From assembly GCA_964456525.1 (NCBI GenBank), contig CAYWAP010000018.1, forward strand, positions 1 to 32,047: a DNA stretch of 32,047 bases, written 5' to 3'. A program made the translations under genes and the position numbers. The DNA comes from Onthomonas sp964456525. Lineage in GTDB: Bacteria > Bacillota > Clostridia > Oscillospirales > Oscillospiraceae. This document shows, piece by piece, positions 13,823-22,234 of this stretch; the stretch's first letter is position 1, and every line of letters starts with the position of its first letter. The notes under the pieces were generated by a model. That model made no database searches, had not been told where the DNA came from, and worked only from the letters and a program-made list of their open reading frames with translations.

Positions 13823-15589
13823 ATGGGCAAAATTGTGAAGGTTTCCGGCCCGCTGGTCGTGGCCACCGGCATGCAGGACGCCAGCATGTCCGACGTGGTT
13901 CGCGTAGGTGAACAGCGTCTGATCGGCGAGATCCTGACCATGACCGGCGACGCCGCCTCCATCCAGGTTTATGAGGAAACCTCTGGCCTGGGCCCCGGCA
14001 CGGAAGTGGTCACCACCGGCGCCCAGCTTTCGGTTGAGCTGGGTCCCGGTCTGCTGGAGAACATTTATGACGGCATCCAGCGTCCTCTGGAGGGCATTAT
14101 GGACCTGTGCGGTTTCAACATCAAGCGCGGGGTGGATGTGCCCGCCCTGAACCGGGAGAAGGTTTGGGAGTTTACCGCAACGGCCAAGGCCGGCGACCGC
14201 GTTGTGGGCGGCGACTTTTTGGGCCACGTTCAGGAGACGCCCTCCGTTGTACACCACATCATGGTTCCCGTGCACAGCAAGGGCACGATCAAGTCCATCC
14301 AGTCCAGCTCTTTTACCGTGACAGACACCATTGCCGTTTTGGAGCACGATGACGGCACCACCGAAGAGCTGACCATGATGCAGAAGTGGCCGGTTCGGGT
14401 TGGCCGCCCCTACGCCAAAAAGTTCCCACCCAAAACCCCGCTGCAGTCCGGCCAGCGCGTCATTGACACCCTGTTCCCCGTGGCAAAGGGGGGCACCGCA
14501 GCCGTTCCCGGCCCCTTCGGCTCCGGCAAGACCGTCGTGCAGCACGCCCTGGCCAAGTGGTCGGATGTGGACATCGTGGTCTATATCGGCTGCGGCGAAC
14601 GGGGCAACGAAATGACCGACGTTTTGCGGGAGTTCCCCGAGCTGACCGATCCCCGTACCGGGGAAACGCTGATGAAGCGCACCATCCTCATCGCCAACAC
14701 CTCCGATATGCCCGTTGCCGCCCGTGAGGCCTCGGTCTATACCGGCATCACCATCGCCGAGTATTTCCGGGACATGGGCTACGATGTGGCGGTCATTGCC
14801 GACTCCACCTCCCGGTGGGCTGAGGCGCTGCGTGAGATGTCCGGCCGTATGGAAGAAATGCCCGGTGAGGAGGGGTATCCCGCCTATCTGGCGTCCCGTC
14901 TGGCCCAGTTCTACGAGCGTGCGGGCATCGTCCAGACCATCGGCTCCCAGGAGCGCACCGGCTCCCTGACCGCGGTGGGCGCCGTTTCCCCTCCCGGCGG
15001 CGACCTGTCCGAGCCGGTTTCCCAGGGCACCATGCGGATCGTCAAGGTTTTCTGGGCCCTGGACTCCTCTCTGGCCTACCGCCGGCACTTCCCGGCGATC
15101 AACTGGCTGAACTCCTACAGCCTGTATATCGATTCCCTGAAGCCCTGGTATGACAGCACGCTGGGCACCGACTTTGTGAAAAATCGTGAAAAGGCGATGG
15201 CGCTGCTTCAGGAGGAAGCCAGCCTGAACGAAATCGTCCAGCTGGTCGGCAAGGATTCCCTGTCCCCCAGAGATCAGCTGACCCTGGAAGTGGCCCGCAT
15301 GATCCGGGAGGACTTCCTGCAGCAGAACGCCTTTGTGGATGTGGACTCTTTTTCCACCTACCGGCGCCAGTATCTGATGCTGAAGATGATTCTGGACTAT
15401 GACGTCAAGTGCCGCGACGCGCTGGAAAAGGGCGCAGATCTGAGCGCCCTCTTTGCCATTGACGCCCGAAACGGCATCGGCCGCGCAAAGACCGTTCCCG
15501 ACGACGCCTTTGAGGACGTCTACGCGGGTATTTTTAAGGATATGGACGCCCAGATTGCCGAAGTGGCCGCGAGAGGGGAGGATGACTGA
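13823..15589 (+). CDS. ntpA: V/A-type ATPase catalytic subunit A
   Basis: 588 residues, the normal length. An N-terminal beta-barrel is followed by the A-type non-homologous insert (about 115-185), and the catalytic P-loop GPFGSGKT lies at residues 230-237. ERGNEMTDVL carries the catalytic glutamate, and DSTSRWAEALRE and the SQERTGSLTAVGAVSPPGGD region are highly conserved. It hydrolyses or makes ATP in the A3B3 head at the cytoplasmic side. Its stop overlaps the start of ntpB by one base (TGATG at 15587), which keeps A and B expression equal. Confidence 0.97.
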   Translation: MGKIVKVSGPLVVATGMQDASMSDVVRVGEQRLIGEILTMTGDAASIQVYEETSGLGPGTEVVTTGAQLSVELGPGLLENIYDGIQRPLEGIMDLCGFNIKRGVDVPALNREKVWEFTATAKAGDRVVGGDFLGHVQETPSVVHHIMVPVHSKGTIKSIQSSSFTVTDTIAVLEHDDGTTEELTMMQKWPVRVGRPYAKKFPPKTPLQSGQRVIDTLFPVAKGGTAAVPGPFGSGKTVVQHALAKWSDVDIVVYIGCGERGNEMTDVLREFPELTDPRTGETLMKRTILIANTSDMPVAAREASVYTGITIAEYFRDMGYDVAVIADSTSRWAEALREMSGRMEEMPGEEGYPAYLASRLAQFYERAGIVQTIGSQERTGSLTAVGAVSPPGGDLSEPVSQGTMRIVKVFWALDSSLAYRRHFPAINWLNSYSLYIDSLKPWYDSTLGTDFVKNREKAMALLQEEASLNEIVQLVGKDSLSPRDQLTLEVARMIREDFLQQNAFVDVDSFSTYRRQYLMLKMILDYDVKCRDALEKGADLSALFAIDARNGIGRAKTVPDDAFEDVYAGIFKDMDAQIAEVAARGEDD

Positions 15590-16977
15590 TGATTAAAGAA
15601 TATCGCACCATTCAGGAGATCTCCGGCCCCCTTATGATGGTCAAAAAAGTTTCCGGCGTCACCTATGACGAATTGGTGGAGATTCAGCTGCCCGATGGCG
15701 GAGTCCGCCGGGGCAAGGTGTTGGAAGTCAACGGGGACACCGCTGTGGTTCAGCTGTATGAGCCGGCGGCGGGCATCAACCTGCGGGATTCCAAGGTCCG
15801 CTTCCTGGGCCATCCCCTGGAGCTGGCGGTCTCCGGCGACATGCTGGGCCGGGTGTTCAACGGCATGGGCCAGCCCATTGACGGCGGCCCCGACATTCTG
15901 GCCGAGGACGCCCGGGACATCAACGGCCTGGCCATGAACCCCGCCGCCCGTGACTACCCCAACGAGTTTATTCAGACCGGCATCTCCGCCATTGACGGCC
16001 TGAACACCCTGGTTCGCGGCCAGAAGCTGCCGATTTTCTCCGGCTCCGGCCTGCCCCATAACCAGCTGGCCGCGCAGATCGCCCGCCAGGCAAAGGTTCT
16101 GGACGGCGGCGCGTCCAATTTTGCCGTCGTCTTTGCCGCCATCGGCATCACATTCGAGGAATCCGAGTACTTTGTGCAGGAGTTTACCCGCACCGGCGCT
16201 CTGGAGCGCACCGTTCTGTTCCTGAATCTGGCCAACGATCCCGCCGCGGAGCGTATCGCCACGCCCCGCATGGCTCTGACGGCCGCCGAGTATCTGGCCT
16301 TTGACAAGGGGATGCACGTTCTGGTCATCCTGACCGACATCACCAACTACGCCGAGGCCCTGCGGGAGGTCTCCGCCGCCAAAAAGGAAGTGCCCGGCCG
16401 CCGCGGCTATCCCGGCTATCTCTATACCGACCTGGCCACCATGTATGAGCGGGCAGGCCGTCATCTGGGCCAGCCCGGCTCCATCACCATGATCCCCATC
16501 TTGACGATGCCGGAGGACGATAAAACCCATCCCATCCCCGACTTGACCGGCTATATTACCGAGGGCCAGATCATCCTGAGCCGCGAGCTGTACCGCAAGG
16601 GCATTATGCCGCCCATTGACGTTCTGCCCTCCCTGTCCCGACTGAAGGATAAGGGCACCGGCGCCGGAAAGACCCGGGAGGACCACTCCGACACCATGAA
16701 CCAGCTGTTTGCCGCCTACGCGACGGGCAAGGAAAACAAGGAGCTGATGGCGATTCTGGGCGAGGCCGCCCTTTCGGCCACCGACCTGAAATACGCCCAC
16801 TTCGCCGACGAGTTTGAAAAGCGCTATGTGGGCCAGGGCATGGAGGAAAACCGCTCGATCTTTGAGACCTTGGACTTGGGTTGGGAGCTGCTGCGCCTGC
16901 TGCCCGAAAACGAGCTGAAGCGCATCAGACCGAAATATATCGAAACGTATCTCCACGGCAAAAAAGACGGGCAGTAA
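15589..16977 (+). CDS. ntpB: V/A-type ATPase non-catalytic subunit B
   Basis: 462 residues. As in all B subunits the P-loop is replaced by a non-catalytic FSGSGLPHNQLAAQIA segment. Other markers are EYRTIQEISGPLMMV at the start, GYPGYLYTDLATMYERAGR, and LTMPEDDKTHPIPDLTGYITEGQ. B alternates with A in the head and contributes the arginine finger: GLPSLSRL-like DVLPSLSRLKDKG is present. Start ATG 15589 overlaps the ntpA stop and GAGGGGAGG lies upstream within ntpA. Confidence 0.97.
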   Translation: MIKEYRTIQEISGPLMMVKKVSGVTYDELVEIQLPDGGVRRGKVLEVNGDTAVVQLYEPAAGINLRDSKVRFLGHPLELAVSGDMLGRVFNGMGQPIDGGPDILAEDARDINGLAMNPAARDYPNEFIQTGISAIDGLNTLVRGQKLPIFSGSGLPHNQLAAQIARQAKVLDGGASNFAVVFAAIGITFEESEYFVQEFTRTGALERTVLFLNLANDPAAERIATPRMALTAAEYLAFDKGMHVLVILTDITNYAEALREVSAAKKEVPGRRGYPGYLYTDLATMYERAGRHLGQPGSITMIPILTMPEDDKTHPIPDLTGYITEGQIILSRELYRKGIMPPIDVLPSLSRLKDKGTGAGKTREDHSDTMNQLFAAYATGKENKELMAILGEAALSATDLKYAHFADEFEKRYVGQGMEENRSIFETLDLGWELLRLLPENELKRIRPKYIETYLHGKKDGQ

Positions 16978-16992
16978 GGGAGGGGATTGCAT

Positions 16993-17691
16993 ATGCCTTC
17001 CGTGAACGTAAACGCCACCCGTATGGAGCTGACGAGGCAGAAGAAGAAGCTCGCCACCTCCACCCGGGGACACAAACTGCTGAAAGACAAGCGGGATGAA
17101 CTGATGAAGCAGTTCCTGGATCTGATCCGGGAAAACCGCGCCCTTCGCCAGCGCGTTGAGGAAAAGCTGATGGCTGCCCATGCCAGCTTCACCGTGGCCT
17201 CCGCGCTGATGAGCCCGGAAATGCTGGAACAGTCTCTCCTCTATCCCAAGCAGAGTGTGGAGCTGGAGCTCACCTACCGGAACATTATGTCCGTTGAGGT
17301 TCCCATGTACCAGTTCAACACCAAGAGCGCCGATTCCGGCGAGATCTATCCCTACGGCTTCGCCACCACCAGCTGTGAGCTGGACGGCGCCGTGGACGCC
17401 CTGTCCTCCGTCTTTGAGGACATGCTCAAGCTGGCGCAGATCGAAAAAGCCTGCCAGCTCATGGCCGAGGAAATTGAAAAGACCCGCCGCCGGGTCAACG
17501 CACTGGAATATGTGGTGATTCCCGACTGCGAGGCAAAAATCAAGTCCATTTCCATGAAGTTGGACGAAAATGAGCGCAACAACACCATCCGCCTGATGAA
17601 GGTCAAGGATATGATGCTGGAGCAGCAGATCCAGCAGCGCCGGCGTGAGAACGAGGAGGCTCTGGCCGCCTTTCAGGCAGCCAACGGCTGA
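16993..17691 (+). CDS. ntpD: V/A-type ATPase central-shaft subunit D
   Basis: 232 residues. Two long helices at the ends form the rotating shaft: VNATRMELTRQKKKLATSTRGHKLLKDKRDEL begins the first and TRRRVNALEYVVIP begins the second. Both are classic subunit D signatures. ATG 16993 is chosen because GGAGGGG ends seven bases upstream; the TTG at 16987 touches that site. It is the last gene of the operon and is followed directly by a terminator. Genes H and J of the E. hirae operon are absent. Confidence 0.96.
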   Translation: MPSVNVNATRMELTRQKKKLATSTRGHKLLKDKRDELMKQFLDLIRENRALRQRVEEKLMAAHASFTVASALMSPEMLEQSLLYPKQSVELELTYRNIMSVEVPMYQFNTKSADSGEIYPYGFATTSCELDGAVDALSSVFEDMLKLAQIEKACQLMAEEIEKTRRRVNALEYVVIPDCEAKIKSISMKLDENERNNTIRLMKVKDMMLEQQIQQRRRENEEALAAFQAANG

Positions 17692-17709
17692 ACCGTTTCC
17701 CAATGGAAT

Positions 17710-17743
17710 ACGGCTGATTCTCAAAGGGGAATCGGCCGTTTTT
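17710..17743 (+). terminator. Terminator of the V-ATPase operon
   Basis: ACGGCTGATTC (17710-17720) pairs with GAATCGGCCGT (17729-17739) with one G-T, then TTTTT. Confidence 0.9.
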
Positions 17744-17787
17744 CCTGTTCATACGCCTTATTTTGCCGGGGCTTTTCCCCGCCGGCG

Positions 17788-17824
17788 AAAAAAACGCGGC
17801 CCCGTCCGACGGCACGCCGGGGCC
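17788..17824 (-). terminator. Minus-strand intrinsic terminator
   Basis: On the - strand GGCCCCG (17824-17818) pairs with CGGGGCC (17804-17798), and three bases later a run of seven T follows (17794-17788). No minus-strand gene is visible upstream of it, so it may stop antisense transcription into the ATPase operon. A neighbouring GC hairpin (17765-17786) could act in both directions. Confidence 0.5.
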
Positions 17825-17924
17825 ACCCGAACCCGTTTTGCGGTTTTGTTTGCATCAATCCTTGCACGCAGCCAGTTTGTCTGCTCCCGCCCTCCTCTGG
17901 CGGCGTTGAAACGGCGTCAAATCG

Positions 17925-17953
17925 TTGCATCTGTTTTCCGAGTATGCTATAAT
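17925..17953 (+). promoter_or_regulatory. Promoter of the surface-glycan operon
   Basis: TTGCAT (17925-17930), a 17-bp spacer and consensus TATAAT (17948-17953) with an extended TGC just before it. It starts a leader of about 95 bases ahead of tagD. No terminator is seen until 26549, so it probably drives six genes. Confidence 0.75.
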
Positions 17954-18055
17954 CAGACCATATCAAATCCCATTGGTTTTGTAGCCTTACCGATTTTGGG
18001 TTTTCCGAAAAGAATCATTTGTTTCGTGTTTTTTTACACCGAAGGAGGCTCTTGC

Positions 18056-18445
18056 ATGAAAAAAGTCATCACCTACGGCACCTTTGATCTGCTCCACTAC
18101 GGCCACATCAACTTGCTCAAGCGGGCCAAGGCCCTGGGCGATTACCTGATCGTCGCCCTGTCCACCGATGAGTTTAACTGGAATGAAAAGCAGAAAAAGT
18201 GCTACTTCACCTATGAACAGCGCAAAAGTCTGCTGGAAGCGATTCGTTATGTTGATCTGGTCATCCCTGAAACCTGTTGGGACCAGAAGGCGCAGGATGT
18301 GCGGGAGTTCCGCGTGGACACCTTTGTGATGGGCGACGACTGGGAGGGCAAGTTCGACTTCCTGAAGAGCGACTGCGAGGTGGTCTATCTGCCCCGTACC
18401 CCTGAAATTTCAACCACGCAGATCAAATCAGATCTGGGCCGCTAA
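18056..18445 (+). CDS. tagD: Glycerol-3-phosphate cytidylyltransferase
   Basis: 129 residues, the same length as Bacillus subtilis TagD. It makes CDP-glycerol from CTP and glycerol 3-phosphate. Nucleotidyltransferase motifs are intact: HYGH (H14-H17) in the YGTFDLLHYGH segment, and RTPEISTTQIK beginning at R114, matching the RTxGISTT signature. GAAGGAGG at 18041-18048 supports ATG 18056. It is the first gene of the operon and lies 16 bp before the YfhO-type gene. No CDP-glycerol glycerophosphotransferase (TagB/TagF type) is in the window, so the glycerol-phosphate acceptor must be handled elsewhere. Cytidylylation of a related polyol phosphate is the main alternative. Confidence 0.93.
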   Translation: MKKVITYGTFDLLHYGHINLLKRAKALGDYLIVALSTDEFNWNEKQKKCYFTYEQRKSLLEAIRYVDLVIPETCWDQKAQDVREFRVDTFVMGDDWEGKFDFLKSDCEVVYLPRTPEISTTQIKSDLGR

Positions 18446-18461
18446 AGCGGGGGAATCTACT

Positions 18462-21400
18462 GTGAACGCAACCAATCGTGAGCGCTGCCTTCTGATGCCG
18501 CTGACGATGGCAGCGGGCTGTGCCATCTTCCTCGGAACATGGACCGATGCAGCTTCCGCCCGGGGACTGTGCAGCGCCATCGCCGTTCTGGCCATGCCCT
18601 GCGTGATGTATCTGACCGGCGTCGTTCTCCGTTCCACGGATTGCCGGGAAAAACTGCGCCTGGGCGCCGGGTTCTTTGTGCTCTATGGGGCGGAAAAGCT
18701 GCTATCCTTTTGGGTGGCCTTTGCATCGCTCTCCAAGCCGGATCTCTCCATCCTCAAGGCAGACCGCTTTTCCTGGCCCTTTCTGGTGTTGGGCGCGGCG
18801 CTCTGCTTTGCCTCCTGGATGGAGCGCCGGGGCACAAACCGGGTCAAAGCGCTGGCTGTCCTGACGCTGGTCTGTTTGATTTTGCCCTATGTGAAACTCT
18901 TTGGGACGTATTTGGGCCTCTCCTACCTCTTCACCTTCGCCCCTTTGTTCTTCCTGGGCCTGTGGGAGCGCCCTGCCTGGCGGGAACGGCTGCAAAGGAG
19001 CCGGTTGCTGCCCCTGCTGGCGCTGCTCCTGGGCGCCGGTGTGGTGGGCGCTTGTCTGCTGCGCCCCCAGGCGTTTTGGACCCTGCGCACGTTCTTTATG
19101 GGCAGCCGCAGTTATCCAAACGTCTCCTCCTCCATGGTGAACACCTTTGGCGGTTTCCTGCGCCTTGCCCACTATGTCCTGGTCTACCTGGTGGCAAACG
19201 GGCTTGTGCGTCTGATGCCAAAAGGCCGGATTCCCTTTGTCGCCGCCTATGGGAAGCGCTGGTATGCGGCCTGGTTCTGGTTCTCTCCCATATGGATTTT
19301 GATCGATCTCCTGCTGGTGGACCGTCTGGCGGCGCTGGGAACCACCGGCATGGTCCTGACCGCCGCGCTGGTGCTGCTGCTCCTGCTGGCGGCCGGAACG
19401 AACTGGGCGATCAGCCCCGTACTAACCCTGTTGAACTGGCACCGCCTGCTGGAGCGTTCCCCCCGGCGTCTGGAGCCGAAGGCCGGTTTCTTTCGCCGCC
19501 ACAGAGGGGCGTTTCTCTATGTGGCCCTCTACTCCTGCGCATTCCTTCTGGTGAGCACAGGCATTGCTTACGCGCTGGTGACTGCCGATAAAAGCCTTGT
19601 CTGGGATGCCGACGGCCTACAGCAGCAGTATACCAGCCTGCTTTTTTTCAGAAACTATGTCCTGGAGGTGATCGCCGCCACCAGGGAGGCCGGTCATCTG
19701 GTGCTTCCCCAGTTCACGTTTACCGGGGGACAGGGCATGGCCGTGCTGGACGTGATCCGCAAGGATCCCTTTGTCCTCTTCGCCCTTTTGACCGATGAAA
19801 CCCACATGGAGGCCATGTTTGCCTTTCTGGTGTTTTTCCGCCTGTGGGTGGCGGGGCTTCTGTTCTCCTGGCTGTGCTGGGAGATGAACCAGCGGGGCAA
19901 TGCCCAGCGCATTTGCGGCGCTCTGGTCTACGTCTTCTCCGGCTACAGCATCTATGTGATGGTTCGCCAGACCAACTTTTTACACACCTGCCTGGTCAAC
20001 CTGCCGCTGATTCTGGTGGGCGTGGAGCGCTATCTCCGGAAGGGAAAAAGCGGCGTCTTTCTGTTCGCCATTTTCCTCGGCGCCTTTAACGGCTACTATG
20101 CCACCTGGATGAACAGCCTGATCATGGCGGTTTGGCTGCTGATTCGCCTGATTGACATCCATGGCGCCGACCTCAAGGGGATCATCTCCCGTATTTTCAA
20201 GATGTTCGGCCTGTATCTGTGGGGCCTGTGCCTGTCTATGGCGGTATTTTTGCCCGCCGTCATGACGCTGCTCTACAGCGGCCGCAGCGGGGAGTCTGGC
20301 TACTCCGGCTCCATGCTGTACTATGATTCCAGCTATTACCAGACGCTGTTTACCACGCTGTTTGGCAGCTATAAGCCCGTGGGGTACTGGACGATCACCG
20401 GCGCCGCCGGTGTGGTTCTGCTGGCCGTGGTGCTGCTGTTCCTGCGCAGGGACCGGAAACTGCGGGCACTGAAAGCCGGACTGCTTCTTTCCATTGCCGG
20501 GCTGTGCATTCCGCTGGTTGGCAAGATTTTCAACGGCTTTGGCTATGTCTCCAACCGGTGGTGCTACGCTTTTGCGCTGGTTCTCGCCCTGGTTGTCTGC
20601 CGGATGCTGCCGGAATTTCTCCACCTGTCGGAAAAGGAGACCCCCGTTCTGGCCCTGCTTGCGGTGCTCTACTCCGCCTTTGTCTTGCTGAGCGAGGACA
20701 ACGACGACGTTCGCCGGATCTGGGCAATTGTCATGGTTTTTGCGACGTTGCTGGTCATTCTGGTTTTGAGGGGCGTCAAATGGAATGCCCGTCAAAAACA
20801 GGTCGTCCTGTCTGTGACGGTCTCCCTGTCCCTGCTGAGCAATCTGGCCATTGCCCTGCTGCCGGATTTTGGCAACTATCTGTCCATATGCTTGGACGCG
20901 GGGACGGTGCAGGAGACTCTGGAAGGCTCTGCCGTCAGTGTGGCGGATCAAATTGAAGACGATGAGGGATTTTACCGGATTGAACAGACCCTGAGGCGCT
21001 CCAATCAGGCAATTGCTCTGGATTATTACGGCACGACCTCTTACTTCAGCATCGTCTCCGCGGAGATGAGCGATTTTTACAACGCCTTTGCTCTGTGCAG
21101 CGTCATTCAGTCCTTTGACCTGCACGGTCTGGACAGCCGCGCATCTCTGGAAGCCCTTGCCAGCGTGAAATACTACCTGTGCAGCGCCGGAAGCACCGGG
21201 CATGTCCCCTACGGCTTTGAGCAGGTGGACACCATCACCGAGAACGGCACGGACTACGCAGTCTTTGAAAACACCAACTTCCTCTCCCTGGGCTACACCT
21301 ACACCGGGGTGATGACCCGCTCGGACTTTGACGCGCTGACGCCCTTGGAGCGCCAGCAGGCCATTTTGCAGTACGCCGTGATCGAGGATGAGGACGCCAC

Positions 21401-22196
21401 TTCTCTGAACGGGCTGGAGTTTGGAACCCCCGTGACAGAGATGAGCCGCAGCACAGTCACCGTGGAGGACGCCGACGGCGTTGAAATCGACTTTGACGCC
21501 AAGACGATTACCGTCACCTCCCCCTCCTCCGGCTCAGAGGCCTCGATCACCCTGTCCTTCCCCGCCGCGGAGGAGTGCGAGACCTATCTCTATCTCCAGG
21601 GGCTGGAGTACGCCGACGAAACCAGCGACAGCAAGGTACATCTGCGCTGCAGGAGCCAGGGCGTCAACAGCACCACCTATGTTCACGGCAAACAGCACAC
21701 CTACTACTTTGAACGGGAGGGCGTCAGCTATTTTCTGGGCTACAGCGAAGACGGCGTCACCACCTGCCAGCTGTTCTTCAGCACCTCCTGCGTGCTGACC
21801 TTTGAGGACATCAGCGTTTACGCGCTGCCCGTGGACCGGTTCCAGCAGGATGTGGACGCGTTAAAAGAGGTTCAATTGGAGAACGTGGTGGAGAGCGGCG
21901 ACACCATTACCGGCACCATCTCCTGCGATGGCACACGGCTGCTGGCCACCTCCGTCCCCTATTCCGAGGGATGGCATATCTATGTGGATGGGGAAGAGGT
22001 AGAGCTGCTCCAGACCAACATCATGTACTGCGGCGCCATTCTGGAGAGCGGCGATCACACCGTTGAACTGAAATATGTCACGCCGGGCCTGAAATCCGGC
22101 GCCATTGTCAGCATCCTGTCTTTTGTGCTCTTGATTGGGTGGACCGGCGGAAGGGCCATTCTCCGCCGAAAGCCGAAAGAGCAGACATCCAAATAA
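18462..22196 (+). CDS. YfhO-type GT-C membrane glycosyltransferase with extra N-terminal acyltransferase-3-like domain
   Basis: 1244 residues, well above the roughly 850 of Bacillus YfhO. Residues from about 350 on look like YfhO: a helix, then WDADGLQQQYTSLLFFRNY (D382, D384), about a dozen membrane helices, and a large outer domain (about 820-1200) with YSEGWHIYVDGEEVELLQTN and a last helix at the C-terminus. Residues 1-340 are a further multi-pass region resembling fucose-4-O-acetylase-like acyltransferase-3 proteins. The segments AMPCVMYLTG, TFAPLFFLGLW and GRIPFVAAYGKRW sit where FHMPLFFFLSG, FYFLPFFLLGY and the GRRTL segment would be. The catalytic His after a Gly early on is replaced (FLGTWTD). 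GTG 18462 has GGGGGA seven bases upstream. YfhO proteins attach sugars from a lipid carrier to surface polymers. Confidence 0.8.
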   Translation: MNATNRERCLLMPLTMAAGCAIFLGTWTDAASARGLCSAIAVLAMPCVMYLTGVVLRSTDCREKLRLGAGFFVLYGAEKLLSFWVAFASLSKPDLSILKADRFSWPFLVLGAALCFASWMERRGTNRVKALAVLTLVCLILPYVKLFGTYLGLSYLFTFAPLFFLGLWERPAWRERLQRSRLLPLLALLLGAGVVGACLLRPQAFWTLRTFFMGSRSYPNVSSSMVNTFGGFLRLAHYVLVYLVANGLVRLMPKGRIPFVAAYGKRWYAAWFWFSPIWILIDLLLVDRLAALGTTGMVLTAALVLLLLLAAGTNWAISPVLTLLNWHRLLERSPRRLEPKAGFFRRHRGAFLYVALYSCAFLLVSTGIAYALVTADKSLVWDADGLQQQYTSLLFFRNYVLEVIAATREAGHLVLPQFTFTGGQGMAVLDVIRKDPFVLFALLTDETHMEAMFAFLVFFRLWVAGLLFSWLCWEMNQRGNAQRICGALVYVFSGYSIYVMVRQTNFLHTCLVNLPLILVGVERYLRKGKSGVFLFAIFLGAFNGYYATWMNSLIMAVWLLIRLIDIHGADLKGIISRIFKMFGLYLWGLCLSMAVFLPAVMTLLYSGRSGESGYSGSMLYYDSSYYQTLFTTLFGSYKPVGYWTITGAAGVVLLAVVLLFLRRDRKLRALKAGLLLSIAGLCIPLVGKIFNGFGYVSNRWCYAFALVLALVVCRMLPEFLHLSEKETPVLALLAVLYSAFVLLSEDNDDVRRIWAIVMVFATLLVILVLRGVKWNARQKQVVLSVTVSLSLLSNLAIALLPDFGNYLSICLDAGTVQETLEGSAVSVADQIEDDEGFYRIEQTLRRSNQAIALDYYGTTSYFSIVSAEMSDFYNAFALCSVIQSFDLHGLDSRASLEALASVKYYLCSAGSTGHVPYGFEQVDTITENGTDYAVFENTNFLSLGYTYTGVMTRSDFDALTPLERQQAILQYAVIEDEDATSLNGLEFGTPVTEMSRSTVTVEDADGVEIDFDAKTITVTSPSSGSEASITLSFPAAEECETYLYLQGLEYADETSDSKVHLRCRSQGVNSTTYVHGKQHTYYFEREGVSYFLGYSEDGVTTCQLFFSTSCVLTFEDISVYALPVDRFQQDVDALKEVQLENVVESGDTITGTISCDGTRLLATSVPYSEGWHIYVDGEEVELLQTNIMYCGAILESGDHTVELKYVTPGLKSGAIVSILSFVLLIGWTGGRAILRRKPKEQTSK

Positions 22197-22234
22197 AGGT
22201 CTAAACGTTTCAATTCCGTTGGGAGGCAGTTTCC

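Noticed and set aside
13334..17724. Very long minus-strand open frames (584 and 734 codons) opposite the ATPase A, B and D genes
   Set aside because: They mirror highly conserved plus-strand proteins. GC-rich codon bias produces long antisense frames; no ribosome sites or family motifs are seen.
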